Origin: JBBDWJ01 sp040902925
Lineage (GTDB): Bacteria > Acidobacteriota > Terriglobia > Bryobacterales > UBA6623
DNA: 34,112 nt
Assembly (NCBI GenBank): GCA_040902925.1
Contig: JBBDWJ010000137.1
Coordinates: forward strand, 1 to 34,112
Direction of reading: 5' to 3'
Below, in pieces: positions 7,921-16,181 of this stretch. The position numbers were made by a program, and so were the translations under genes. Every line of letters begins with the position of its first letter. Within the stretch, counting starts at the first letter, position 1. Under the pieces are notes generated by a model. The model ran no database searches, was not told where the DNA came from, and was given only the letters and a program-made list of their open reading frames with translations.

Positions 7921-10900
7921 TGGCTGCCTCCAGTGGCCGCCGGCGAAGGTTCCTGTCCGAGCGCGGGACGCCGCCGTTCGCTGTACGTCTGGATCACGAC
8001 ATACAACACCGGAACAATCAGCACCCCGAGCACCGTGGCGGCCAGCATGCCTCCGAACACCGTGGTGCCCAGAGCGCGCCGGGATGCGGCGCCCGCTCCC
8101 GCGGCGATGACCAGCGGAAGAACTCCGAGGATGAATGCGAACGAAGTCATCAGAATCGGCCGCAGCCGTAGATGGGCGGCTTCGACGGCCGCGTCGAAGA
8201 TCGAGCTGCCTTCCTCGCGGCGCAGTTTGGCGAACTCGACGATCAGGATGGCGTTTTTCGCCGCCAGTCCGATGAGCGTGACGATGCCGATCTGGGCGTA
8301 GATGTCGTAGGGATAGGAGCGCAGAAATATCGCCAGCAGCGCGCCGAACAGACCGAGCGGCACCGCCAGCACCACGGCAAACGGAATGGACCAGCTCTCG
8401 TACAGCGCCGCGAGAAACAGGAGTACCAAGAGCGCCGCGAAGCCGAAGATGAAGCCCTCCATGCCGGCGGCGAGTTTCTCCTGATAGACGGTTCCGGTCC
8501 ACTCGTAGCTGTAGCCGGGAGGGAGGTTCTGCGTGGCGATCTCCTCCATCGCGGCGGAAGCCTGGCCCGAGCTGAATCCGGGAGCCGCCTGGCCGATGAT
8601 TTTCGCCGTGCGAAAACGGTTGTAGCGATAGATCACTTCGGGCCCGGACATCGGATTCACGGTAGCGAGAGTGCTGAGCGGAACCATGTCGCCCCGCGCG
8701 GTGCGCACGTAGAAGCGGTTGATGTCGTTGGGGCCATCGCGGAACTCCGGGTCCGCCTGCATCAATACCCTCCAGGTACGTCCAAAACGATTGAAGTCGT
8801 TGACATAGAGACCGCCCAGGAAGGTTTGCAGCGCGTTGTAGACGTCGGGTATCGGGATGCCGAGCGTCTGAACCTTTTCGATATCAACATCAACTTTGTA
8901 TTGCGGCACGGTCGTCCGAAAGGAGGTCGCGGTGAAGGCCAGCTCGGGCCGGCTCGCTGCCGCATTCAACACCGAGCCGGCTGCATCGGCTAGCTGCCCG
9001 ACGTCGCCTCCGGCGCGGTCTTCCACCATGAACTCGAAACCGCCGCTGGTGCCGAGGCCGAGGATCGGAGGCAGCCCGAATCCAAAGGCGAAGGCGCCCT
9101 CGACCTGATTCAACTGCTGCTGAAGATTCGCCATGATGGACCCGAATTGCAGATCCGACGACTTTCGATCCTCCCACGGTATTAGCGTGCCGATGACGGT
9201 CGAGACGTTGGAGTTGCTGGTTTGCGTGATGAAATCGAAACCGCCGAATGTGGTGACGTCGGCAACTCCAGGCGTGGCGGCAATGATCTTTTCGACCTGT
9301 TCGCTGACGCGCACGTTGCGTTCGAGCGAGGCGCCGTCGGGAAGGCGCACGGCGGCGAAGAGAACGCCCTGATCTTCTTCGGGCAGGAAGCCGGTGGGCA
9401 GGATGCGGAACAGTCCGCCGGCCCCAAGAAAGATGACGGCCAGCCCAACCAGCGCCAGCGTTGACCTGCGGATCAGAAACTTCACGTGCGAGAGGTAGCG
9501 GTTGGTGGTCGCGTCAAAGGCGCGGTTGAACACGCCGAAGAAGCGCGCCAGACGGCCGCGCCGGTGTGCCGTTGCCGCCGGCCGCAGAAGCAGCGCGCTG
9601 AGCGCCGGGCTCAACGAAAGCGCGCTGAAGGCCGAGATCAACACCGAGACGGCGATGGTCAGCGCGAACTGCCGTTATATCTGCCCCGATATGCCGCCCA
9701 TAAAAGCGACCGGGATGAACACAGCGGCCAGAATGAAGGCAATCGCCACCACGGGGCCGGATACCTCGGCCATCGCCCGCACGGTCGCGTCGCGCGGCTT
9801 CATTCCCTCGTCGATATTGTGCTGCACGGCTTCGACCACAACGATGGCGTCGTCGACGACGATGCCGATCGCCAGCACCAGGCCGAACAGGCTCGTCATG
9901 TTGATCGAGAAGCCAAGAAACGGGAATACGGCGAAGGTTCCCAGAATCGAAACCGGCACGGTAAGCAGCGGGATCATGGTCGCCCGCCAGTTTTGCAGGA
10001 ACAGGAAGACGACAAAGATAACCAGGATGAGGGCCTCGATCAGCGTCGTGATCACTTCGCGGATGGAGGCCACGACGAACATCGTGGAGTCATAGGAGAT
10101 GTTGTAGTCGATGCCGGCCGGGAAATTCGCTTTGGCCTCTTCGAAAAACTCCCGTACGCGTTCGGCCGTTTCGACTGCGTTGGCGCCGGGGGTAAGGAAC
10201 ACGATCACGACGGCCGCGGGCTTCCCATTGAAAGTGCCGAAATTTCTGTAGTCCTGCGCGCCGAGCTCGACGCGTGCGAGGTCCTTCACGCGCAGCAGCG
10301 ATCCATCCGGCTGCGCCCGCACCACGATGTCGCCGAACTGCTCCGGCTCCAGCAGGCGGCCCGTGGCATTGACCGGGTACTGGAAGTCGGTGCCCGATGG
10401 CGCCGGCGGCTGGCCGAGCGATCCAGCGGCGTTCTGCCGGTTCTGCGCTTGAATGGCAACGTTGATGTCGGTGGCGGTCAAGCCGAGCGTCGCCATCTTG
10501 TCGGGATTGATCCAGATGCGCATTCCGTAGTCCTGGCGCGCGACCAGCCGCGCCTCGCCGACGCCGGGGATGCTGCCGATCTGGTCCACCAGGTTGATGG
10601 TGGCGAAGTTATTCAGAAAAATAGCGTCGTAGCGGTCGTCGGTGGCGAACAACGGGGCCGCCATCAGGAATTGCGATGAAACCTTCTTCACCACCACGCC
10701 TTCGCGCTGCACTTCGGCGGGAAGCAGCGGCAGGGCGACGTTGACCTTGTTCTGCGTCTTCACCGTGGCGAGATCAATCTCGGTGCCGAGCTCGAAGGTG
10801 ACATCGATGGCCAGAAAGCCGTCGTTGGAGCTGCGTGAAAAAAAGTACAGCATGCCATCGAGCCCGACAAGCTGTTGCTCGATAGGCTGGGCGACGGTCT

Positions 10901-11075
10901 TTTCGAGGTCCTGGGAGTTTCCGCCGCGGTAGACGGCGGTGATCTGCACTACCGGCGGCACAACTTCCGGATAAGTGGCCACCGGAAGGTTGGGAATCGC
11001 AACGATGCCCAGAATCACAGTCACGATGGCGATGACCATCGCGAAGACGGGCCGGTCAATGAAAAATTTTGCCAT
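7917..11075 (-). pseudogene. RND (HAE1/AcrB-type) efflux pump gene with an in-frame stop codon
   Basis: The frame encodes 1052 codons counting one internal stop, matching AcrB-type pumps (about 1050 residues). The N-terminal half (11075-9675) starts MAKFFIDRPVFA and includes the TM4 proton-relay aspartate pair in GIVVDDAIVVVE near residue 406. It runs to FMGGISGQI and then TAA, written tta at 9675-9677 on the plus strand. Reading straight through gives RQFALTIAVSVLISAFSALSLSPAL and continues in the same frame to the normal C-terminus at 7917, so no frameshift is involved. The family has IYRQFA here, so a single TAC to TAA change explains the stop. Possible explanations are a recent pseudogene, an assembly error, readthrough, or a split protein restarting at the GTG at 9644. 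The adaptor (4 bases upstream) and lipoprotein (ATGA overlap) are intact. Confidence 0.9.
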
Positions 11076-11079
11076 CGTC

Positions 11080-12384
11080 TCAGGCTCCGCCGGTTGAGCC
11101 GGCCTCGCTGGCGGGCGGTTGGTAAGGTTTGGGGTCTACGACCGTGCCCGGCCGCGCCTTCTGCAAGCCCTCGACGATCACCCGATCGCCGGGCTTGAGG
11201 CCTTGCTCGATGACCCAACGGTCGCCGACGCGGTTGCCGGTGACGACGTTATGGTTGACGACTTTGTTGCCGGCGTCCACGGCGAACACCGATTGCAGGC
11301 CTTGCAGCTCCGTCACGGCCCTTTGAGGGATGAGAACGGCGTCCTTCTTTTCGGCGCTTCTCACCCGCACCCGGCCGAATTGCCCAGGCAGCATCGTTTG
11401 CCGCGGATTCGGAAAAGTGGCTTGCACTTCGAGCGTGCCGGTTCTGGGGTCCACCTGATTCACCGTGTTCTCGAAATGGCCTTCATGAGGATGCGTGCTG
11501 CCATCGGCAAGCACCAGTTGCAGCGGCGTAGTCCGCGCGCTTTCACCGGTCGCCAGACGCTGGTAGGCGAGAGCTTCCGCCTCGCTGACCTGGAAGCGCA
11601 CCCAGATCGGATCGAGCGGCACGATCGTCGTCAGCGGTTGGGGCGCGCCGCGCGTGACCAGACCGCCGACCTGGATCACACTGTCACCGATGCGGCCGCT
11701 GATTGGCGCCCGGATACTGGCGTATTCCAGGTTGAGCTCGGCGGTGCGCAGCAAGGCGCGATTGGCTTCCACCTGAGCTTGCACGCTCTCGATCTGCGTC
11801 GAAGTGGAAATACGGGCCTGCTCCACGCTGGCCTTCCTGGCGTTCACGTTGGCCATGTTGGCCTGTAGGGCGGCCTCCGCGTCATCCAGCAATTGCTTCG
11901 GCGCGGCGTCTTCTTTCACGAGCGGTTTGAGCCGCTCGACGTCTTGGTTTGCTTTGAGTAAATTCGCTTCGGCCTGCGCCAGATCGGCTTCGGCTTGGAT
12001 GAGCGCCACCTGGCGCTTGGCGAATTCGAAATTAGCTTCGCTTTCGGCGACATCCGCCCGCGCCTTTGCCACTTCCGCTTGATAGGGGCGAAGGTCCAAC
12101 TCGTAGAGCGGCTGTCCGGCCTTGACGTTTGCGCCGACTTGAAACAGGCGCTTTTCTATAAAGCCGTCAACGCGTCCGCGGACTTCGACCATGTCGCGCG
12201 CGAACGTCTGCGCGGCGTACTCGCTGTATATCGGCACGTCTTCGGCCGTCACCTCGACGATAGAGACTGTAGGCGGGGGCACCGCAGGCGCGGCGCTTGT
12301 TGCATCGCTGCAACCGATCGCAAGCCAACTCGCGGCGATGGCCACAACCGCGAGGGTGAGATGCCGGCTTCGATAAAGTTCCAT
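11080..12384 (-). CDS. RND efflux periplasmic adaptor (HlyD/AcrA family)
   Basis: This 434-residue membrane-fusion protein links the inner-membrane pump to the outer-membrane duct. The N-terminus has a lipoprotein signal with lipobox-like LAIGC (Cys 25). VRGRVDGFIEKRLFQVGANVKAG is the first half of the lipoyl domain; a long alpha-helical hairpin rich in Ala, Glu and Gln (about residues 105-200) follows. YASIRAPISGRIGD is the second lipoyl half, and beta-barrel and membrane-proximal domains continue to the C-terminus (GLKPGDRVIVEGLQ near 400). It is the first gene of the operon, ending 4 bases before the pump start. Purine-rich agaagagg lies about 10 bases upstream of the ATG. The substrate of the system cannot be read from the sequence; multidrug-type export is usual for this family. 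Confidence 0.93.
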   Translation of the reverse strand: MELYRSRHLTLAVVAIAASWLAIGCSDATSAAPAVPPPTVSIVEVTAEDVPIYSEYAAQTFARDMVEVRGRVDGFIEKRLFQVGANVKAGQPLYELDLRPYQAEVAKARADVAESEANFEFAKRQVALIQAEADLAQAEANLLKANQDVERLKPLVKEDAAPKQLLDDAEAALQANMANVNARKASVEQARISTSTQIESVQAQVEANRALLRTAELNLEYASIRAPISGRIGDSVIQVGGLVTRGAPQPLTTIVPLDPIWVRFQVSEAEALAYQRLATGESARTTPLQLVLADGSTHPHEGHFENTVNQVDPRTGTLEVQATFPNPRQTMLPGQFGRVRVRSAEKKDAVLIPQRAVTELQGLQSVFAVDAGNKVVNHNVVTGNRVGDRWVIEQGLKPGDRVIVEGLQKARPGTVVDPKPYQPPASEAGSTGGA

Positions 12385-12729
12385 GGGGATCTGCCTCTTC
12401 TCTGTTTGGCGCGAATGTGCCAGGCCAACTACCGGCTGTCGCTCCGCGCGCGGCTCTGTCTGATGCCGCTCGGGGTCTGATGCCGCTCGGGCCGCCGGGA
12501 GAGGCCCGCCGGAGATTGGCCTAGAAGTATCGGATGCTCAAACCGCTGTCCACGATTCCTGGGGCGTTGCATGGCGGACTCCCCTTGGCCGGCGGAAGCG
12601 CTGTAATTGTCTGTGGTTGCATCCATTTCGACCATAAATTGAGCCCGAAGCGAAAATTGTTGATTTGTACTCTTAAATACACAGTGGCCCGGGCCCGGAG
12701 CAGCCTTTTCGCAAAGGCAAATCCGGCCC
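12385..12729. other. Upstream region of the efflux operon
   Basis: No gene is credible here. It should carry the promoter of the minus-strand efflux operon. An exact 16-base direct repeat, tctgatgccgctcggg, occurs at 12459-12474 and 12476-12491. An AT-richer patch at about 12640-12685 (aaaattgttgatttgtactc and following) is the best promoter candidate, but I could not assign -35 and -10 boxes with confidence. Confidence 0.45.
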
Positions 12730-12927
12730 TCACCAACGGCGTTCCACACCGATCACGGCGGGCAGCGAATTGCCGTCCCGCCGCAGTGTCACGTCGACGG
12801 CCTGGCTGGGCCGCGCAGTGCTCGTGATGCGCGCCGCTCCTTCGGCGGCGAATTTTTGCGCGGCGGCCAAGCCGATGCCGCTCGTCGCTCCGGTTACGAC
12901 CGCGATCTTTCCTGTTAGCTTTCCCAC
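12730..12927 (-). pseudogene. Truncated SDR fragment with an unrelated tail
   Basis: The 65-codon frame begins at a GTG (12925-12927) with aggag eight bases upstream. It encodes the start of a short-chain dehydrogenase: GKIAVVTGATSGIG is the Rossmann TGxxxGIG motif, followed by LAAAQKFAAEGA. After about 31 residues the similarity ends. The remaining RPSQAVDVTLRRDGNSLPAV resembles the last strand region of a PDZ domain from HtrA-type proteases more than an SDR; this is a weak impression. There is no NAG motif, no YxxxK active site and only a quarter of the normal 245-residue length, so it cannot be a working SDR. It lies just downstream of an intact SDR on the same strand. A recombination remnant is the likeliest reading. 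Confidence 0.6.
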
Positions 12928-12996
12928 GGTATTCGCTCCTGTAGATCACTGCATGTTTGAGAACTGGTTGAGCGTCTAGCGCTTTTGGAACCACGC

Positions 12997-13740
12997 CTAG
13001 GCGGCAAAGCCTCCATCGATGGTGAGGCTGGCGCCGGTGACGTAGCCGGCCTCGGGACCGGCCAGATAGGCGACCATGGCGGCGATCTCGTCGCCTTGGC
13101 CGTAGCGTCCCACCGCGAGCAGCCCCTTGAGAAATTCGGCGGACGGTCCGTCGGCCGGGTTCATATCCGTATCGACAGGGCCGGGCTGAACGTTGTTGAC
13201 GGTGATCCCGCGGGGACCCAGATCGCGCGCCAGCCCACGAACCAAACCGGCGACAGCCGCCTTGGTCATCGCGTAGACGCTGCCGCCCGTGAAGGGCATG
13301 CGATCGGCGTTGACGCTGCCGATCGTGATGATGCGCCCGCCCTGCTCCATGTGACGCGACGCCTCCTGCGCGGCGACAAACACGCCACGGACATTTACAG
13401 CCACCATGCGGTCGAAATCCTCAAGCGAATACTCTTCCACGGGCGCGATCTTCGCGATGCCTGCGTTGCTGACGAGCACGTCGAGGCGGCCCAGGATTTG
13501 CACAGTCTCGCGGACGGCGCTCCTCACCGCTTCGGCATCGGCGCTGTCGGCCTGAATGGCAAGGCCCTTTCCTCCTGCTGCTTCGATCGCGCTAACCACT
13601 TCCTGCGCTTTCTGTTGCGAGCCGGCGTAGGTGATGGCGACCGCGGCGCCTTCCCGCGCCAACCGTTTTGCAATTGCCGCGCCGATGCCGCGCGACGCGC
13701 CGGTCACCAGGGCGACTTTACCTGTCAATGATGTGGCCAC
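12997..13740 (-). CDS. Short-chain dehydrogenase/reductase (SDR, classical)
   Basis: This 247-residue protein is the normal length for a classical SDR NAD(P)-dependent oxidoreductase. The cofactor motif TGASRGIG is at residues 13-20, NAG at 92-94, and the catalytic set is Ser 142, Tyr 156 and Lys 160 (SVYAMTK). The C-terminal YVTGASLTIDGGFAA is typical of the 3-oxoacyl-ACP-reductase-like group. It should be a cytosolic tetramer. The small-molecule substrate cannot be deduced, and the 3-oxoacyl reductase label that automated annotation often gives should not be trusted. It stands alone on the minus strand, 70 bases downstream of the DUF4126 gene. Two GAAACATT direct repeats in that gap may be its regulator-binding site. 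Confidence 0.93.
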   Translation of the reverse strand: MATSLTGKVALVTGASRGIGAAIAKRLAREGAAVAITYAGSQQKAQEVVSAIEAAGGKGLAIQADSADAEAVRSAVRETVQILGRLDVLVSNAGIAKIAPVEEYSLEDFDRMVAVNVRGVFVAAQEASRHMEQGGRIITIGSVNADRMPFTGGSVYAMTKAAVAGLVRGLARDLGPRGITVNNVQPGPVDTDMNPADGPSAEFLKGLLAVGRYGQGDEIAAMVAYLAGPEAGYVTGASLTIDGGFAA

Positions 13741-13764
13741 TTGTCGTTAGCTCCCAAGTCTTAT

Positions 13765-13794
13765 GAAACATTCGTTGTGGCGGGACGAAACATT
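13765..13794. promoter_or_regulatory. Direct repeat pair upstream of the SDR gene
   Basis: GAAACATT occurs at 13765-13772 and again at 13787-13794, exactly 22 bases apart, about two helical turns. The pair lies 25-54 bases upstream of the SDR start at 13740, overlapping where a promoter is expected. Same-face direct repeats are common sites for dimeric regulators. No regulator gene is adjacent, so the assignment is tentative. Confidence 0.35.
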
Positions 13795-13808
13795 GTATTG
13801 CCCGCCGC

Positions 13809-14279
13809 CTACCGCACCAAAAGATACGCCAGCCCGATCGCGACCAGATCTTCGGGTATGGCGATGAACAGATCCTTCACGCCGAGACCCCTTACCAGCC
13901 GCGTTCGCGCTTGATAGCCCGCGAACGCGCCCACCAGGCCGCCGATCGCTCCGAGCACCGCTCCCACCGCCAGCGACTGGCCGGCCGATACGCACAGGCA
14001 CGCGCCGGACAGGCCGCCCATGAGGATGCGCGCGGTAAGCGGAACGGCCGAGGTGCGGCTCGGCGTGGTGGGAAGAACGTCTCCGACCAGTTCAACGATC
14101 GCCAGCAGCGTGAAGATCGTTGCCGTGACCGGTGATGCCATGAAAGCCAAAGACGAGCCGGCGAGGTTCAGCCATCCGAGATAAGCGGCCCAACTGACGA
14201 CGGCCGGCGCCGTGAGAGCCCGCAACCCTGCGACGAAGCCAATGGCGCCCGCAAGAGCGAAGGCGAAGTTTGCAATCAT
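13809..14279 (-). CDS. DUF4126 family membrane protein
   Basis: This 156-residue, very hydrophobic protein appears to have four or five membrane helices. The opening segment FALAGAIGFVAGLRALTAPA and the glycine-rich GAVLGAIGGLVGAFAGYQ near residue 105 are typical of DUF4126 inner-membrane proteins, whose function is unknown. A conserved-looking PEDLVAIGLAYLLV ends the protein. A ggaaggag ribosome binding site lies about 10 bases upstream of the ATG at 14279, inside the coding sequence of a small upstream ORF whose stop overlaps this start (ATGA). That arrangement suggests coupled translation. Neighbours on both sides are on the same strand but with wider gaps. Confidence 0.8.
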   Translation of the reverse strand: MIANFAFALAGAIGFVAGLRALTAPAVVSWAAYLGWLNLAGSSLAFMASPVTATIFTLLAIVELVGDVLPTTPSRTSAVPLTARILMGGLSGACLCVSAGQSLAVGAVLGAIGGLVGAFAGYQARTRLVRGLGVKDLFIAIPEDLVAIGLAYLLVR

Positions 14280-14380
14280 GATTGGCGAGCTCCTTCCAGC
14301 ACCCGAGTCTCTGATTCGTGCGCATTTTCTCTGCTAGCCAGCAGCGCCGTCCGGTCTTGCGCGTAGTCTTCGTCCAGCAT
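14276..14380 (-). CDS. Small ORF (34 aa) overlapping the DUF4126 start
   Basis: This open frame has an excellent ribosome binding site (aaaggaga, about 5 bases before the ATG at 14378-14380) and encodes a hydrophilic, acidic 34-residue peptide beginning MLDEDYAQDRTALL. Its TGA stop overlaps the ATG of the DUF4126 gene by the classic ATGA arrangement, and the last codons contain that gene's own ribosome binding site. I do not recognise the peptide. It could be a real small protein, or a leader ORF whose translation opens the downstream start. No homologue search was possible, so the call rests on start-site quality and overlap geometry only. Confidence 0.5.
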   Translation of the reverse strand: MLDEDYAQDRTALLASRENAHESETRVLEGARQS

Positions 14381-14460
14381 CGTGTCTCCTTTTGATAGAG
14401 TCCGCCGCCGCGTTTTCGGTGGCATGAGAATCGAATCGCAGCCCAATCTCACGGTGGGAA

Positions 14461-14480
14461 AGCCGCGCTCTAAAGCGGCT
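14461..14480. repeat. Small inverted repeat near the hydrolase 3' end
   Basis: AGCCGC (14461-14466) and GCGGCT (14475-14480) form a six-base stem around gctctaaa, preceded by ggga and followed by atgg. It lies between the alpha/beta hydrolase stop (14534) and the small ORF. It could be a weak terminator for the hydrolase on the minus strand or a dispersed REP-like palindrome; there is no T-run. Confidence 0.35.
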
Positions 14481-14533
14481 ATGGAGGGTACGGAGCCGGC
14501 TGCCCAGGCCCCGCTGCCTCCGGACCGCGAAAC

Positions 14534-15382
14534 CTAAGCCGATTGAGATTGCTGCTTGTGTTGCCCGAAAAACGCCAGCAGATCCGCGTTGACATCGTCT
14601 TTCTGGGTCGAGCAGATGCCGTGCGGCCCGCCCTTGTACACCTTGAGCTGCGCGTTCTTTACCAACTTGGAGGAAAGCATGGCGGCGGCCCCGATCGGCA
14701 CAATCTGGTCGTCGTCGCCGTGAAGGATCAGCGCCGGCACGTCGAACTTCTTGAGATCTTCGGTAAAGTCGGTCTCGGAAAACGCCTTGATGCAGTCAAA
14801 CGCGCCCTTGTGGCCCGCCATCATCCCCTGCAGCCAGAACGAGTCGATCAAGCCCTTATAGACCTTGGCGCCCGGCCGGTTGAATCCATAAAACGGGCCG
14901 CTGGCAAGGTCCCTGTAAAGCTGCGAGCGATCGGCCAGAGACGAGGCCCGGATGCAGTCGAACACGTCGATCGGCAAGCCGCCCGGGTTGGCCGGTGTTT
15001 TCAGCATCAGCGGCGGAACCGCGGAGATCAGAACCGCCATCGCGACCCGCTCGGCGCCGTGGCGGCCGATATAGCGGGCGACTTCGCCGCCGCCAGTCGA
15101 GTGGCCGACGTGAATGGCGTCCTTCAGGTCGAGCGCGGCAACAAGCTCCGCCAAATCGTCGGCGTAGGTGTCCATCTCGTTGCCGTCCCACGGCTGGCTT
15201 GAGCGGCCGTGGCCGCGGCGGTCATGGGCGACGCAGCGGTATCCGCGGGCGGAGAGGAACAGCATCTGGTCTTCCCAGGCGTCCGCCGTGAGCGGCCAGC
15301 CGTGGCTGAACACGACGGGTTGTCCCGTCCCCCAGTCCTTGTAATAGATTTGCGTACCGTCTTTTGTGGTGATCGTGCTCAT
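14534..15382 (-). CDS. Alpha/beta hydrolase, cofactor-free haloperoxidase-like
   Basis: This 282-residue alpha/beta-hydrolase fold enzyme is close to the non-haem chloroperoxidase/esterase group. The oxyanion HGWP is at residues 27-30, nucleophile elbow GHSTGG has Ser 95, the acid is Asp 225 in HGDDDQIVP, and the base is His 254 in GGPHGI, so the triad is complete. I placed the start at the ATG 15380-15382 because aaggag precedes it at good spacing; the frame stays open 13 codons further, without a binding site. There is no signal peptide, so it should be cytosolic. In vitro such enzymes hydrolyse esters and can make peracids; the natural substrate is unknown. A 20-bp quasi-palindrome 180 bases upstream is shared with the neighbouring DoxX gene and suggests common control. 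Confidence 0.92.
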   Translation of the reverse strand: MSTITTKDGTQIYYKDWGTGQPVVFSHGWPLTADAWEDQMLFLSARGYRCVAHDRRGHGRSSQPWDGNEMDTYADDLAELVAALDLKDAIHVGHSTGGGEVARYIGRHGAERVAMAVLISAVPPLMLKTPANPGGLPIDVFDCIRASSLADRSQLYRDLASGPFYGFNRPGAKVYKGLIDSFWLQGMMAGHKGAFDCIKAFSETDFTEDLKKFDVPALILHGDDDQIVPIGAAAMLSSKLVKNAQLKVYKGGPHGICSTQKDDVNADLLAFFGQHKQQSQSA

Positions 15383-15433
15383 TGTGGTTCTCCTTTTTGC
15401 ACTGAGCGCCCTGCGCGCCATGGAGCTGTGCGC

Positions 15434-15479
15434 TGATTGACGCTGTGCCCTGATTGACGCTGTGCCCTGTTAACGCTGT
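15434..15479. repeat. 17-bp tandem repeat in the hydrolase leader
   Basis: The unit tgattgacgctgtgccc occurs twice without a gap (15434-15450 and 15451-15467) and is followed by a partial third copy, tgttaacgctgt (15468-15479). It lies 50-100 bases upstream of the alpha/beta hydrolase start, so it falls in its promoter or 5' leader. Copy-number change by slippage could alter spacing there. No function is established. Confidence 0.6.
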
Positions 15480-15561
15480 ATAAGCGAGTTTCCGCGATTG
15501 GCGTACGAAGGGCATCCCGAGATCGGATGCTTTTACGGTAACCCCGTAGGCAGATGCGTAG

Positions 15562-15581
15562 CTACCACGATCGTGTTACCG
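15562..15581. promoter_or_regulatory. Shared quasi-palindromic operator candidate, site 1
   Basis: The 20-base sequence ctaccacgatcgtgttaccg contains the exact palindrome CACGATCGTG, extended to a 16-base element with one mismatched pair. It lies about 180 bases upstream of the alpha/beta hydrolase start. The same 20 bases recur in opposite orientation at 16173-16192 with one difference. Both flank minus-strand genes next to a LuxR-type response regulator, so this may be its binding site. A second half-like gttaccgta lies in the same region on the minus strand. Confidence 0.5.
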
Positions 15582-15653
15582 CGCGCCGTGATCGAAGGGG
15601 AGGGGGCGGCCTGGAATCTCGAATGAGAACCGAAGAAAAGCCGCGGCGGATCG

Positions 15654-16181
15654 TCAAGGCTTGGCGGGGCGCGAGGGGTAGGGAATTACGATCTCACGGC
15701 GTCCGAAAAGGCGGCAGTCAACCGAAAACGCTCCCGGGCCGAGAAACGCGATGGCGGCGGACATGACAATCACAAACCCGCCCGCCAATAAAGTATCGAT
15801 GATGTTCATCATCGGAGCCGGGAACCAAGAGAACACAATCCCCGCGCTGCCCAGCCCGATCAGCGCGCTGGCAACGGGCGTCAGAAACCCAACAACGAGC
15901 AATGCGCCGCCCCCGGCCGCCAGCAGCCCGCCGATCCACGCTGCGAGGGTCGTATGGCTGGGGTCGATCAGGTAGAGCTTCGCCTGCACGAGGGCCGCCG
16001 TGCCGAGCGCCAACCGTAACAGCAGCAACCCGACGCCAGGTCCGCCGCGCGGAAACGTAGAAAACAGCCTCTGCAGTTTGTGTCTCCTTCGCGTTAACCC
16101 CGTGTCCGTGAAGACGCAACTGTAGAGTATCGGCTGCGGAGCGAAACCGAATCCCCAAACCTTGGAATCTTCCGGTAACAC
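15654..16181 (-). CDS. DoxX-like membrane protein
   Basis: The DoxX-type core has about four membrane helices: VGLLLLRLALGTAALVQA, IGGLLAAGGGALLVVGF, LIGLGSAGIVFSWF and the segment ending IAFLGPGAFSVD. The C-terminus, FSVDCRLFGRREIVIP, is typical of bacterial DoxX-family proteins, whose function is poorly defined (some partner with redox proteins). The reading frame is open from the ATG at 16181, but residues 1-35 look non-coding and the shared operator candidate overlaps that ATG. Homologues usually begin at LQRLFSTFP, which here would need a CTG at 16074-16076; aaggaga sits about 7 bases before it. I give the longest frame, but the real start may be 16076 (140 residues). It lies just downstream of the response regulator. 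Confidence 0.8.
   Translation of the reverse strand: MLPEDSKVWGFGFAPQPILYSCVFTDTGLTRRRHKLQRLFSTFPRGGPGVGLLLLRLALGTAALVQAKLYLIDPSHTTLAAWIGGLLAAGGGALLVVGFLTPVASALIGLGSAGIVFSWFPAPMMNIIDTLLAGGFVIVMSAAIAFLGPGAFSVDCRLFGRREIVIPYPSRPAKP

Noticed and set aside
7921..8502. Upstream extension of the outer-membrane lipoprotein frame
   Set aside because: The extension overlaps the pump gene out of frame and gives Arg-rich sequence; the lipoprotein signal begins at 7920 with an ATGA overlap.
9645..9690. Frameshift as the cause of the split RND gene
   Set aside because: The two halves are in the same frame and family residues continue directly on both sides of one TAA, so no insertion or deletion is needed.
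9486..10679. 397-codon open frame on the plus strand opposite the RND pump
   Set aside because: The translation is rich in His, Asp, Arg and Gln with no recognisable domain and runs exactly antisense to conserved pump sequence. It is typical of GC-rich antisense frames.
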